IMG/VR virus record: IMGVR_UViG_3300030333_008210
Coordinates: 1 to 21,390 of that record
Source of the DNA: a virus
Strand: one strand, 5' to 3'
DNA: 21,390 bases
A program made the position numbers and the translations under genes. Positions 6,281 to 15,000 of this stretch are shown here, one piece after another (the stretch's first letter is position 1; every line of letters starts with the position of its first letter). The notes beneath the pieces were generated by a model. It was not told the origin of the DNA. It ran no database searches and saw only the letters and a list, made by a program, of their open reading frames with translations.

Positions 6281-9200
6281 TCACTCCTCTTCAATAAATT
6301 TTTCTCCTGTATGATCTTCTAATATACGAATCATTCTTTCCATATTTATTCTAACAACTTTACCAGTCTTCAAATTTTTGGAATAAAATTCCCATTCACC
6401 CTCAGCATTGTGTGGACTCCCCTGAGTTTGGTTTCCTGCTTCATCGATAAAAAATAATTGTGATATTTGATTTTCTCCTACTGTTACAGGTCTTGCTACA
6501 ATATAAGATTGACCTGTAGGAAAATTTGTCGGAACTACTCCATTAGAAAATGCTAACACATTATTTGCATCACCAATTCCTCCCGCTCCCGTAGTTATAG
6601 TAGTATCACCAATTCCAACTGCTCTTGCTTTTATGCTCAATGAATCAGCAGAACTATCCCATGATGTTAAAAAATCTGTTGTTGAACCATTGAGTGTAAA
6701 ATCAGTATTAAAAACTGTATTACCGTGAACTGTTAGATTATCTCCTATAGTAGCTGATTTTTTAACTGCTAAACCACCTGCTGATTTCAATGCACCCGTA
6801 GTATTAGATGTTGAATTTGTAGTAGATGTAACATTAACTTGTCCAACATAAACTCTTCCAAGAGTATCCCCAAAATTTACAATCTTATTCGAATCAGCAG
6901 ATATTAATTTTGATGCATCAACCGATCCTAATGTAATTCCTGATGTCAAGTTTAAATCAGTTGAGGTTGCAGTTAAACCATCTAATAAATTTAATTCAGT
7001 TGTAGAGGTTGTCACACCATCTAATATATTCAATTCAGTTGCAGAAGAAGTAACTAATGTACCTCCCAATTTTAATCCATTAGTTGACTCATCATGTCCT
7101 GCAACGTCCAAATCTTTACTAGATTTAATTGTTACTGTAGATGTGGTTGCCGATACAGTTTCTTCAAAATTTTCAATCGCTTTTAAATCATTTGTTGATA
7201 ATGTTCCAATTCCATCTAAAACATTCAATTCATTAGCAGAACTTGTAACTAATGTTCCACCCAATTTAAATCCCACAGAAGATCCATCATGATTACCAAC
7301 ATCTAAATTTGTGGATATCTCTAAACTACCTGTAATTAAAGAATCACCGATTACATGTAGTGGTCTTTGAGGATCCACACCAACACCTAGACGACCATTT
7401 TTACTTACCGCCACGTATTGTGTTGAACTATCATTCAAAACAATTAAACCATCCCCACTTCTTGCACTTATAACAGTATTAGCACGACCAAAATCAGTTA
7501 TAAAATTACCATTTAAATCTAAATTTCCGCCTAATTGGGGTGAAGCATCCTGAACTACATCTGTTAGGTTTACACCTGTGCCAGATGCAAAAACTAAGTT
7601 ACCATTTAATAGTCTTAAATATTGTCCATCGGAACCAGCAGTATTAGGTAAATTATATGCATCACTAATTCTGATAACGCCATTAGCAACACCATTATGT
7701 GTTCCTAAATTTAGTGTTCCATCTTGTGAATTAAATCCTGTTGTATTAGCAGGAAAAACAATATTACCACTAAATACAAACCCGTCAGCACTAGATTCTA
7801 TTTTATCTGTATTGGTCAAATCCTCTAACTGAAGTGTACTTTTTCCATCAGCATCACCATCTCTTTCCAATAAAATTGCACCCGCTTCACCATCCCCATC
7901 ATTATTCATTATCATATCACCACCAAAAACTAATCCAGATTCTCCACCTAAAGTGACACCTTTATTTGCTTTTAGTTTTGAATTTTGATTTAATTGAATA
8001 TCCGAAGTTATGATATTATCATTCGAAAATAATTCAAATTTTTGATTAGAAGATGTAGCATTTAATGTTGATACACTAATTGTTTCATCGCCCGATCCAG
8101 TATTTCCTATGGATGTTTTTGGTATTGTTAGAGAATCACTGATTTCATAGTTAAAACCACCGTTAGTAACTATAACTTGAACAACTTGTCCACCACTTAC
8201 GTAAACAGTTGATTTTATACCAAAACCGTTACCACCCGTTAACGTGACATTATCATATATTCCATCCGTATGATCGGAATAAGTTTGTGTGGCAGTTCCT
8301 AAAGTTTTTACATTTCCGCTTAAAAATGAAATTGTATCTGTATTAAATGTTAAATCTTGTCCAGTTCCATCAATACCAGAAACAACTTTTCCCTTAAAAT
8401 TTGTTTGACTCGTTGTATTTACTGTACCAGAAAAATTTATTGATGATGTAACATTCGCTAATGTACCAGTTACATTAAATTCTGTTCCTGAAAAAGTTGC
8501 ATTTGCGCCAGTATGAGTTAGGTTTGCAGTAACATTTAATAGAGGACCTTCTACATCAAATCTTGTAGTAGTATTAGAATATAAAATTGCAGTATTAATT
8601 TCTAAATTTGCAGTAGATAAAAATGTGATTTTATCATCAGAACTAATTCTTATATCACCATCATTTGGTGAATTTATTTCTAATCCACTATCTCTAAAAA
8701 CTAAAGATTTATCAGTTAAAATTTCTACATTATCAGAAAATTCTCCCTTAGCACTTTGTACTGTTCCTGTTGTAATAACATTTTCTGATGTTAATAAATT
8801 TTTGACATATCCATTAGCAAATTGATTTGTAGTATTTCCCAAATCAAATGTTACGTCTGTTGTCGGTATAACATTTGATGAAATTGTTGCCGCAAAAGCA
8901 ACTGTATCACCACTGCCAGTTGGTGTATTATTACCTAAAGTAACAGTTCCACCATCAGAAGTAATATTTCCATTTGCGTGTATATTTCCATGAACCAGAA
9001 GATCTTCACCAACGGTGACTTTTTTGGCTACACCTACACCCCCTGAAACGGTTAAAGCACCCGATGTATTTGTTGTTGAATCGTCTTGGTTTGCAATAGA
9101 AATAGCGCCTTCATTAGCACCAGAAGATAAAAAATTTACATTCGATGATATTCTAAGTAATGTACCTTCAATATTTGTTCCTGTAGCAGTTAGTGATGTA

Positions 9201-10216
9201 TTTGTACCCGTAACATGTAAGTTTGCACCATCTACAGTTGTATTTCCACCAACATTTAATTTGTGATCTAAAGTTACATTTGTATCAAAATAGGCATTAG
9301 TTGTTGATTCATCACCTAAAAAAGTTAAATTAGTTCCGGTAAATTCTAGGTTTGAACTAACATTTAAATCTGTTCCCTGAACTTTAAAAGATGATGAATT
9401 TACTAATGCTTCATTTGTGCTAACCACTAATGTTTGATTTGTATCTGAACCTCTAGGGTTACCATCTGTTTCGGTTACACCAATTCTTACATTTCCATAA
9501 AATGTTGAGGTATCATTATTTCCATAAAAATTTATACCATTAGATGTAAAGTCTCTACCATTGTGATGTAAATTTGCACTAACAATAGTATTTGCTGAAA
9601 TTTTGAGATCAGAACCATCAATGTTTGTACCTGTACTATTAATATAGAGATTGGCAGATTCTATATTAGTATTACTTGATTGAGAATTAATTGTGAATTT
9701 AGCGGAAAAGACGGAGTTAGAAGAAACATTTAAATCGGTTGTTTCAAAAACAACATTATCACTTGTAAATTGTAAATTAGATGCTACATTTGTTATAGCA
9801 GTAATCAATAAATTACCTGATGTATTACCGTTGATCACACCAGCATATAAATTTTTAAAAGCCGATGTTGTATTTCCTAAATTGTAAATATCATCTGTTT
9901 CGGGATTTACATTTGAACTAAAAGAATTTAAACTAATGGTGTTTATTGTAGTATTACCATCTATCGTAATATCACCATCAATTCTTATGTCTTTTTGAAA
10001 ACCAACTCCCCCCTTAAAAACTACCGATGCATCAGACGAATCTACAACATTTGCAGTATTTGAAAAAAATATTTTCGGTTCAACATTTGAAAAGAAATTT
10101 TCAACTGATATTTTTTTGTTACTAGGAGTTCCCGCTGGATCATTTACAACCATTAAAATATCTTCTTTGGTTGAAAATGATAGTGCAGGAAGACCTGAAA
10201 TTCTTTTGTCTGCCAT
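6281..10216 (-). CDS. Giant fibre-like virion protein, 1311 aa
   Basis: Predicted long beta-structured fibre or appendage protein, the largest gene here, very rich in Asn, Thr, Ser, Gly and Asp. The N-terminal ~40 residues (MADKRISGLPAL, DILMVVNDPAGTP, NKKISVENF) match the N-terminus of the 260-aa gene upstream and probably form a common attachment domain. The shaft has repeated short strand-turn units (forms of VHGNTTVDGANLHVTGTN, and NLGNTT-x-F-x-N-L). Around residues 940-960 is RLGVGVDPQRPLHVIG. At about 970-1090 are repeats with LGGTLVTSSA-x-ELN-x-LDG, typical of phage tail fibres. The last ~80 residues form a distinct end domain (SQLFFIDEAGNQTQGSP, VVRINMERMIRILEDHTGEK). ATG at 10214-10216 with GGAAAAG upstream. 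No peptidase or lyase domain was recognised. Confidence 0.88.
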   Translation of the reverse strand: MADKRISGLPALSFSTKEDILMVVNDPAGTPSNKKISVENFFSNVEPKIFFSNTANVVDSSDASVVFKGGVGFQKDIRIDGDITIDGNTTINTISLNSFSSNVNPETDDIYNLGNTTSAFKNLYAGVINGNTSGNLLITAITNVASNLQFTSDNVVFETTDLNVSSNSVFSAKFTINSQSSNTNIESANLYINSTGTNIDGSDLKISANTIVSANLHHNGRDFTSNGINFYGNNDTSTFYGNVRIGVTETDGNPRGSDTNQTLVVSTNEALVNSSSFKVQGTDLNVSSNLEFTGTNLTFLGDESTTNAYFDTNVTLDHKLNVGGNTTVDGANLHVTGTNTSLTATGTNIEGTLLRISSNVNFLSSGANEGAISIANQDDSTTNTSGALTVSGGVGVAKKVTVGEDLLVHGNIHANGNITSDGGTVTLGNNTPTGSGDTVAFAATISSNVIPTTDVTFDLGNTTNQFANGYVKNLLTSENVITTGTVQSAKGEFSDNVEILTDKSLVFRDSGLEINSPNDGDIRISSDDKITFLSTANLEINTAILYSNTTTRFDVEGPLLNVTANLTHTGANATFSGTEFNVTGTLANVTSSINFSGTVNTTSQTNFKGKVVSGIDGTGQDLTFNTDTISFLSGNVKTLGTATQTYSDHTDGIYDNVTLTGGNGFGIKSTVYVSGGQVVQVIVTNGGFNYEISDSLTIPKTSIGNTGSGDETISVSTLNATSSNQKFELFSNDNIITSDIQLNQNSKLKANKGVTLGGESGLVFGGDMIMNNDGDGEAGAILLERDGDADGKSTLQLEDLTNTDKIESSADGFVFSGNIVFPANTTGFNSQDGTLNLGTHNGVANGVIRISDAYNLPNTAGSDGQYLRLLNGNLVFASGTGVNLTDVVQDASPQLGGNLDLNGNFITDFGRANTVISARSGDGLIVLNDSSTQYVAVSKNGRLGVGVDPQRPLHVIGDSLITGSLEISTNLDVGNHDGSSVGFKLGGTLVTSSANELNVLDGIGTLSTNDLKAIENFEETVSATTSTVTIKSSKDLDVAGHDESTNGLKLGGTLVTSSATELNILDGVTTSTTELNLLDGLTATSTDLNLTSGITLGSVDASKLISADSNKIVNFGDTLGRVYVGQVNVTSTTNSTSNTTGALKSAGGLAVKKSATIGDNLTVHGNTVFNTDFTLNGSTTDFLTSWDSSADSLSIKARAVGIGDTTITTGAGGIGDANNVLAFSNGVVPTNFPTGQSYIVARPVTVGENQISQLFFIDEAGNQTQGSPHNAEGEWEFYSKNLKTGKVVRINMERMIRILEDHTGEKFIEEE
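7012..7310 (-). repeat. Imperfect direct repeats encoding LGGTLVTSSA-ELN-LDG units
   Basis: Two ~95-bp imperfect copies (about 7016-7111 and 7212-7307) encode DLDVAGHDESTNGLKLGGTL and NLDVGNHDGSSVGFKLGGTL, each continuing VTSSA-(T/N)-ELN-(I/V)-LDG. A third, shorter ELNLLDG unit lies just downstream at about 6975-7000. This is an internal repeat of the fibre gene, not a mobile element. Confidence 0.75.
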
Positions 10217-10240
10217 CTTTTCCGCTTAAAAAATTATATT

Positions 10241-11023
10241 TTACGCAACGCCAGTACCGAAAAATCCATTTGATGTTGCTAATAGAAAATATTCCGTACC
10301 GTTAACTTTAATTCTTATTTTAGAATCAAACGAGTTGTTGTCTGTATGAAATGTAAATGCATTTACAGATGTACCCATAATTCCATGTCCATTTGCAAAT
10401 GCTTGACCATTTGCAGTTGCTTTTACATAATCAGTACCAGAACCCATTTCAATCAAATGCGACATCTGATACAATTCTTCTGTATCATCATTAGCGGCAT
10501 CGTCATTCAGACAAATAAATGCATCAGGTTTTACTGCTCTTGTACTTTGGCTATCAGTCATATTAATTTGCAATCCATAAACCCTAGCAGTTCCACCAGT
10601 AAATGCAGTGTTTACATTGTCAGCAAGAACACCAGAAGTTAGATCGAAAGTAATTTTTGCGCCTGCGGCAGTTCCAGTTACAACTGATGATGCACCAGCA
10701 ACATTCGCATGAACTTTTGCACCAAAAATATTAACAACTGAATTACCAGTACCAGATGCACCTTTAGTATGTGTAGTTACACTTTCAAGTGCTACAATAT
10801 CACCCGATGTGGTACTTCTATTAACATCAATCGTAGATTTTACTAGAGATCTACCTGTAACGTCACCAGTATTTGTTGTATGATTTAAATTACCCATTAA
10901 ATTAAAGACGGAGACCTTTTTATTAACTGGACTTCCTGATGGATCATCTACAACATGTAGAATATCATCAGATGCAACTCCAGTAGAGAGATCTGTTAAA
11001 TCCGTCATTTTTTTATCAGCCAT
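10241..11023 (-). CDS. Fibre-like virion protein, 260 aa
   Basis: Predicted virion protein sharing its first ~40 residues with the 1311-aa fibre (MADKKMTDLTDLS, DILHVVDDPSGSP, VNKKVSVFNL), then diverging into a Gly/Thr/Ala-rich beta domain (GDVTGRSLVKSTIDVNRSTT, ASGTGNSVVNIFGAKVHANV). A C-terminal part (KIRIKVNGTEYFLLATSNGF) looks like a compact fibre-end or capsid-surface domain. The middle contains an alanine/threonine-rich segment with YGLQINMTDSQSTRAV. The ATG at 11021-11023 has a strong ribosome site, TAGGAG. The ~100-nt gap before it holds a stem-loop, so it may have its own control. Short tail fibre, whisker-like or decoration roles cannot be told apart. Confidence 0.82.
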   Translation of the reverse strand: MADKKMTDLTDLSTGVASDDILHVVDDPSGSPVNKKVSVFNLMGNLNHTTNTGDVTGRSLVKSTIDVNRSTTSGDIVALESVTTHTKGASGTGNSVVNIFGAKVHANVAGASSVVTGTAAGAKITFDLTSGVLADNVNTAFTGGTARVYGLQINMTDSQSTRAVKPDAFICLNDDAANDDTEELYQMSHLIEMGSGTDYVKATANGQAFANGHGIMGTSVNAFTFHTDNNSFDSKIRIKVNGTEYFLLATSNGFFGTGVA

Positions 11024-11085
11024 TGCTTTACTCCTAAAATTTTTACATGAAGTGCTGGGACTCAGCCAAGACTGTTCATGATTTA

Positions 11086-11119
11086 ATAGAACAAAAAAAT
11101 TGATGTTTTAATGTTCTAT
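11086..11119 (-). terminator. Stem-loop between the 83-aa and 260-aa genes
   Basis: A perfect 8-bp inverted repeat (ATAGAACA / TGTTCTAT) encloses 18 nt that can add a 4-bp AAAA/TTTT stem after a 2x2 internal loop. It starts 5 nt after the 83-aa gene's stop. There is no run of T directly after it on the minus strand, so an intrinsic terminator is uncertain; an RNA-processing or stabilising hairpin is equally possible. Confidence 0.4.
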
Positions 11120-11123
11120 AGTC

Positions 11124-11375
11124 TTAATCTTGAATCTTTGCTTCTTCTATTAATTGTTCTAAAACAGTTTTAGCACCGTGCAATCCACTTAATTCGTATT
11201 GCACGGTTTCTTCATCTTTATTTAGTTTCTCTCTCTTAATGGAAATTTGTTCTAAAACTTCCATGTGAGCATTAAACATATTTTCAATTTCTTTATATTT
11301 TTTTTCAATAATATCAACATAAGAATTATCTGAATAAGTTTTCAGTAAATTCAATTCAGGACTATTTTTTTTCAT
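11124..11375 (-). CDS. Small coiled-coil protein before the 260-aa fibre gene, 83 aa
   Basis: Predicted helical coiled-coil protein (IIEKKYKEIENMFNAHMEVL, EQISIKREKLNKDEETVQYE), ending LSGLHGAKTVLEQLIEEAK. The end pattern (helix, G-A, then a hydrophobic helix) is like the 61-aa protein that follows the 1311-aa fibre gene (SDMLTGAIQTCHFLLQ). The two may be distant paralogues, each paired with a fibre. ATG at 11373-11375 with GAGGAA upstream. Function is unknown; a fibre-assembly chaperone is a reasonable guess only. Confidence 0.8.
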   Translation of the reverse strand: MKKNSPELNLLKTYSDNSYVDIIEKKYKEIENMFNAHMEVLEQISIKREKLNKDEETVQYELSGLHGAKTVLEQLIEEAKIQD

Positions 11376-11414
11376 AATTCCTCATAATATATAATGATGT
11401 TTTAAATAATTTAA

Positions 11415-11885
11415 TTAAAAATCTGTACCTGCAATATCTGTACTAGATCCAACACTACTAGATGCTACGAGAGTTTCATAAGATGTAGATGAAACACCTA
11501 ATCTAGATTTTGTAATTTTTTTCACCCAACCAGTATGTGGAAGACCTGAAATTCCGGCTGTTGCTTCAGTTGTCGATGCTCCCAAAATACTACCTGAAGT
11601 TACTTCAGAATCAGGTGTATATTTTGGCGCCTGTGACCATTCAGCATATTCAGTACCAGAAACATCCGAAGTTGTAAGATTTGTAGTCATCTCAACTAAT
11701 GTTGTTGAATGAACATGCTTTACTCTAGCGTATTCAGGTGTTCCTGATCTGTCTATAATTAAAGTATCGCCAGATTTAACATCATAGTCAGCAATGGATG
11801 CGCCAAAGGTTACATTTGCACCACTAATTGCCGAAATGTCAATGCTTCCCATATCATCACCATCTTTATTTCCCCAAAGTGCCAT
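11415..11885 (-). CDS. Small virion structural protein, 156 aa
   Basis: Resembles small structural proteins of marine T4-like phages: they begin MALWGNKD and contain a beta-rich N-terminal half (SGDTLIIDRSGTPEYARVKH) and a C-terminal HTGWVKK...SYETLVASS block. Here HTGWVKKITKSRLG lies at about 117-130 and YETLVASSS at about 136-144. Predicted beta-rich, without signal or membrane segments. Strong ribosome site AGGAG before the ATG at 11883-11885. Close upstream is the 64-aa Lys/Ala/Pro-rich gene. Probably a capsid surface or neck-associated protein; the exact role is not established from sequence. Confidence 0.8.
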   Translation of the reverse strand: MALWGNKDGDDMGSIDISAISGANVTFGASIADYDVKSGDTLIIDRSGTPEYARVKHVHSTTLVEMTTNLTTSDVSGTEYAEWSQAPKYTPDSEVTSGSILGASTTEATAGISGLPHTGWVKKITKSRLGVSSTSYETLVASSSVGSSTDIAGTDF

Positions 11886-11893
11886 TTATGCTC

Positions 11894-12088
11894 CTATTTA
11901 AATTTTCTTATATAATTTTTATATGCACGATCTGAAGAAAAACCAGAAGCACTGGATTCGTCAGAACTTGCAGTTGGTGTAGATTTTGGAGCAGGTTTAG
12001 GTTCTGCTTTTTTTACCGTTTTTTTAGGTGCAGGAGCCGCCTTCTCCACCACTTCTATTGTTTCAGTTGTATCAGACTTTTCAGCCAT
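11894..12088 (-). CDS. Lys/Ala/Pro-rich disordered small protein, 64 aa
   Basis: Low-complexity, histone-tail-like protein. After an acidic start (MAEKSDTTETIEVVE) comes a run of Ala, Pro and Lys (KAAPAPKKTVKKAEPKPAPK), a Ser-rich linker, and a basic end (SDRAYKNYIRKFK). Such composition suits binding to DNA or to acidic surfaces in the head. It starts at the stop of the 1083-aa gene (TAATG, 1-nt overlap), with ribosome site AAGGAG inside that gene, so the two are translationally coupled. It may be an internal head or DNA-binding protein, by composition and position only. Confidence 0.78.
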   Translation of the reverse strand: MAEKSDTTETIEVVEKAAPAPKKTVKKAEPKPAPKSTPTASSDESSASGFSSDRAYKNYIRKFK

Positions 12089-15000
12089 TATTTTCTCCTT
12101 GTAAACATTCCATTTTTGCTTCTAAAAACTGAATCATTAATACTCTCTACATATTTATCTAAAGATTCACCAAATGTTTTAGGTGGTTCTGTAGTATAAA
12201 TTCCTTGACCCATTTTATCTTTTCCTATAGCAGGTGTTCCTTCATCCCCAATTACACTATTACCATCCTCTTTTTCAGATAATTCTTTAACACCAAAACC
12301 ATCGATCAATTCAATGAATTCTTCCATGGTCATTTCCGGATCATCATAAAATGCTTGAACATCCGCTATTGTAATTGTTGCTAAGGCGCCCTCAGTATTT
12401 TCTAATCTAAGTTTATCAGGTGTTTCTGAAATTTTATAATAAGAATAATTTTCAATATTTTTAATAGATGTACCCATCAAATAATGTACTAATTGTTCAA
12501 AAATTCTAAATGGATCTCTACCGTTTGCAATTATATTGCCTTCTTCGATTCCTTGACCAGGAGTATCTTTTCTATATTTTTTGGTTAATTTTGTGGTACC
12601 TTCTTCACCAGCACCATGCTCTTCATCTGTTTTTCTTTTTTCAAGAAGTTTATTAATCTTAGAAAGATTTTTATTTACTTCTTCTTTTTTAGAATGTTTT
12701 GCAACCATTCTATCTGTATATGTTTTAGATATTTTAAATCTTTTTTCACCATCTTCATGTGACAAATGTCCTCTTTTATCATGTCTTTTATTAATTGCTT
12801 TCAATTCTTTGCCATGAGCAACTTCTTTAGGATCTTTTTTATTATGATATTTTTTCCAAGCATAAACAGCGGCTTTACCATGTTGATTTTCATCTTCGTA
12901 TTTACTATATTGCTTGTCCATTTCTTCAATGGGTTTTGTATTAGAGTTCATCTCTACCTCTTCTGATTTAATTTTTTTAGGCAATCCTTCATGTTTAGTA
13001 CCAGCATAATCTTTTACATCTTTGGCACTCATTTCTTTAGCGGCCTGTTCTGCTTCTGGTGAGCCAGATGCTTTACCCTTTTGTATTGCTCTAACTAGAC
13101 CAAAAAATTTTTGTTGTTGTTTTGAAACTGCTTTTTCATCTAATTGGACATCTTCAATGTACATGTTAAGTTCATATCGTTTGTCATCAAGATTTGCAAC
13201 TTGAACATGCAAGTTTTGCTTTTTATCTGTTCCTAGAATATAACGATTTGTTTTACCGCTAGAAGGTTTTCTAGGACCTGTTGCTACTTTATTGTCGATA
13301 TCATCTTTATCAACTGTATATCCTCTTTTCTTAGCAACTGCATAGGCATGTTGCATAGCAGATGAGAAATCTTTATGATATAGTTGGTAATCTGAACCTT
13401 TTTTCTCATCAATATGATCCATTGCACCACACTCACCACAATGTTCTTCAATTTCAACTTCTTCTTTGTATCCACGTTGTTTAGCAAATTTCTTTGCTCC
13501 ATCAAGAGAAGGATGAGAACCCCAATCTTTATTGATGATTCCTTTATCATCGATAACAACCATATGAAATTGATCTTGACCAGGTTTATATGCTTTCTTC
13601 AATATCATAAAGTCACCTTTACCTTTTGGTCCACTTAGAGATGCACCAAGATTGCCACTTCCCCCAACATTTAATTTATCACCCTTTTTTTGTTTAACAT
13701 AACCTTCTTCAACTTCTTCATTAGCCCTTTTTACTTCTAATTCTTTATGACCACCTTTATCCATGAGTTTATCCATTGCCCTAGAAGCATGTGAGCCAGA
13801 TTTGTATGTACCAAGTATTTTACCATCCGCATCTTTTACATGATAAGTTCCTTTTTTCCAACCTCTTCTAACAACTTCATCTAATCCTGCTCTTTTTCTT
13901 TGTGCTTCTTCTCTTGCCTTTTTCTCGGCTTGAGCAGTTTTTCTATTAGCATAAGGTGGTATTTTCATTTTAGGTGTTTCATCAACATTATGAAACATTT
14001 TTACACGACCAACAATTTGATTAGGAAAACCATCACCTTTTACTTTTTTATGTTTTTCATCAATATTTTCTTCATTTGCGAGACCTGTTTTTTGATAACC
14101 TTGAGATGCTTTCTTATCTCTAAGTCTCTTAAACATCTTCACACGTTTTTCAACACTGCCTTTGTCCATTGGCATAGAACGACCTTCATCCTGTTGCTTA
14201 TTAGCCTCTTTTTCTGCTTTTTCTTTTTCATCCTGATCAGAATGAATTTTCATTGTCTTTGCAAGTTTTTTCTTAAAACCTGATATTGCCCCTTTAACTT
14301 TTTTCTTATCAGGACCAGTATATTTCTTAACTGTTCCACCTTTGGCTTTATAATCAGCAATTTGTTTTGCATATGCGGATTCAACTTCATCAAGTTCAGT
14401 TTCTTCCTTAGTGTCCATTAACTTTTTTCTCTGTTTTTTAGAGTATCCCATTGCCACGAGATCACCATGAGATAAATTTTCACGTTCTTTTTTGGTCAAT
14501 GGTTTCATATCATTTTCTTCTGGAACACAATTTGGAACCATCTTTTGACCCTTTTTTTTCATTCCAACTTGTTTGAATCCAGTCCAACATGCTTCTGAAG
14601 TTTCCTGTTCTTCTTTGTTCAATGTCTTTTTAATAGAATAATCAGCAAACTTTTGTGCTTGTCTTCTTCTCCTTGCGGCTTTTTTTGGATCTGTTATGGA
14701 CATCTCTCCTCTGCTTTGTTTATCTGCTTTATCCATAGCATTGTAAGCCTTATCCGCGGACATTTCTTTTACTGCATCTTCTTTCATACCCTTTAGATGA
14801 TAATCAAAGGATGGAGATACTCCTTTGTAATTTTTCATGACAGATTTTGGAAAAGTCTTAGCCATCATTCCTAAGACAAAATCTCTAGGATCTGTATCAT
14901 TTTGAATTGCATCTGCTGATGGCATTCTGCCTGAGGAAGCAATTGATGCTATATTTTCGAAATATTTTTTATCTATTCCCCCTTGCGATTTAGCATAAGC

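Noticed and set aside
13284-13559. 91-codon minus-strand frame inside the 1083-aa gene
   Set aside because: Out-of-frame reading within a continuous, modular coding sequence; no ribosome site.
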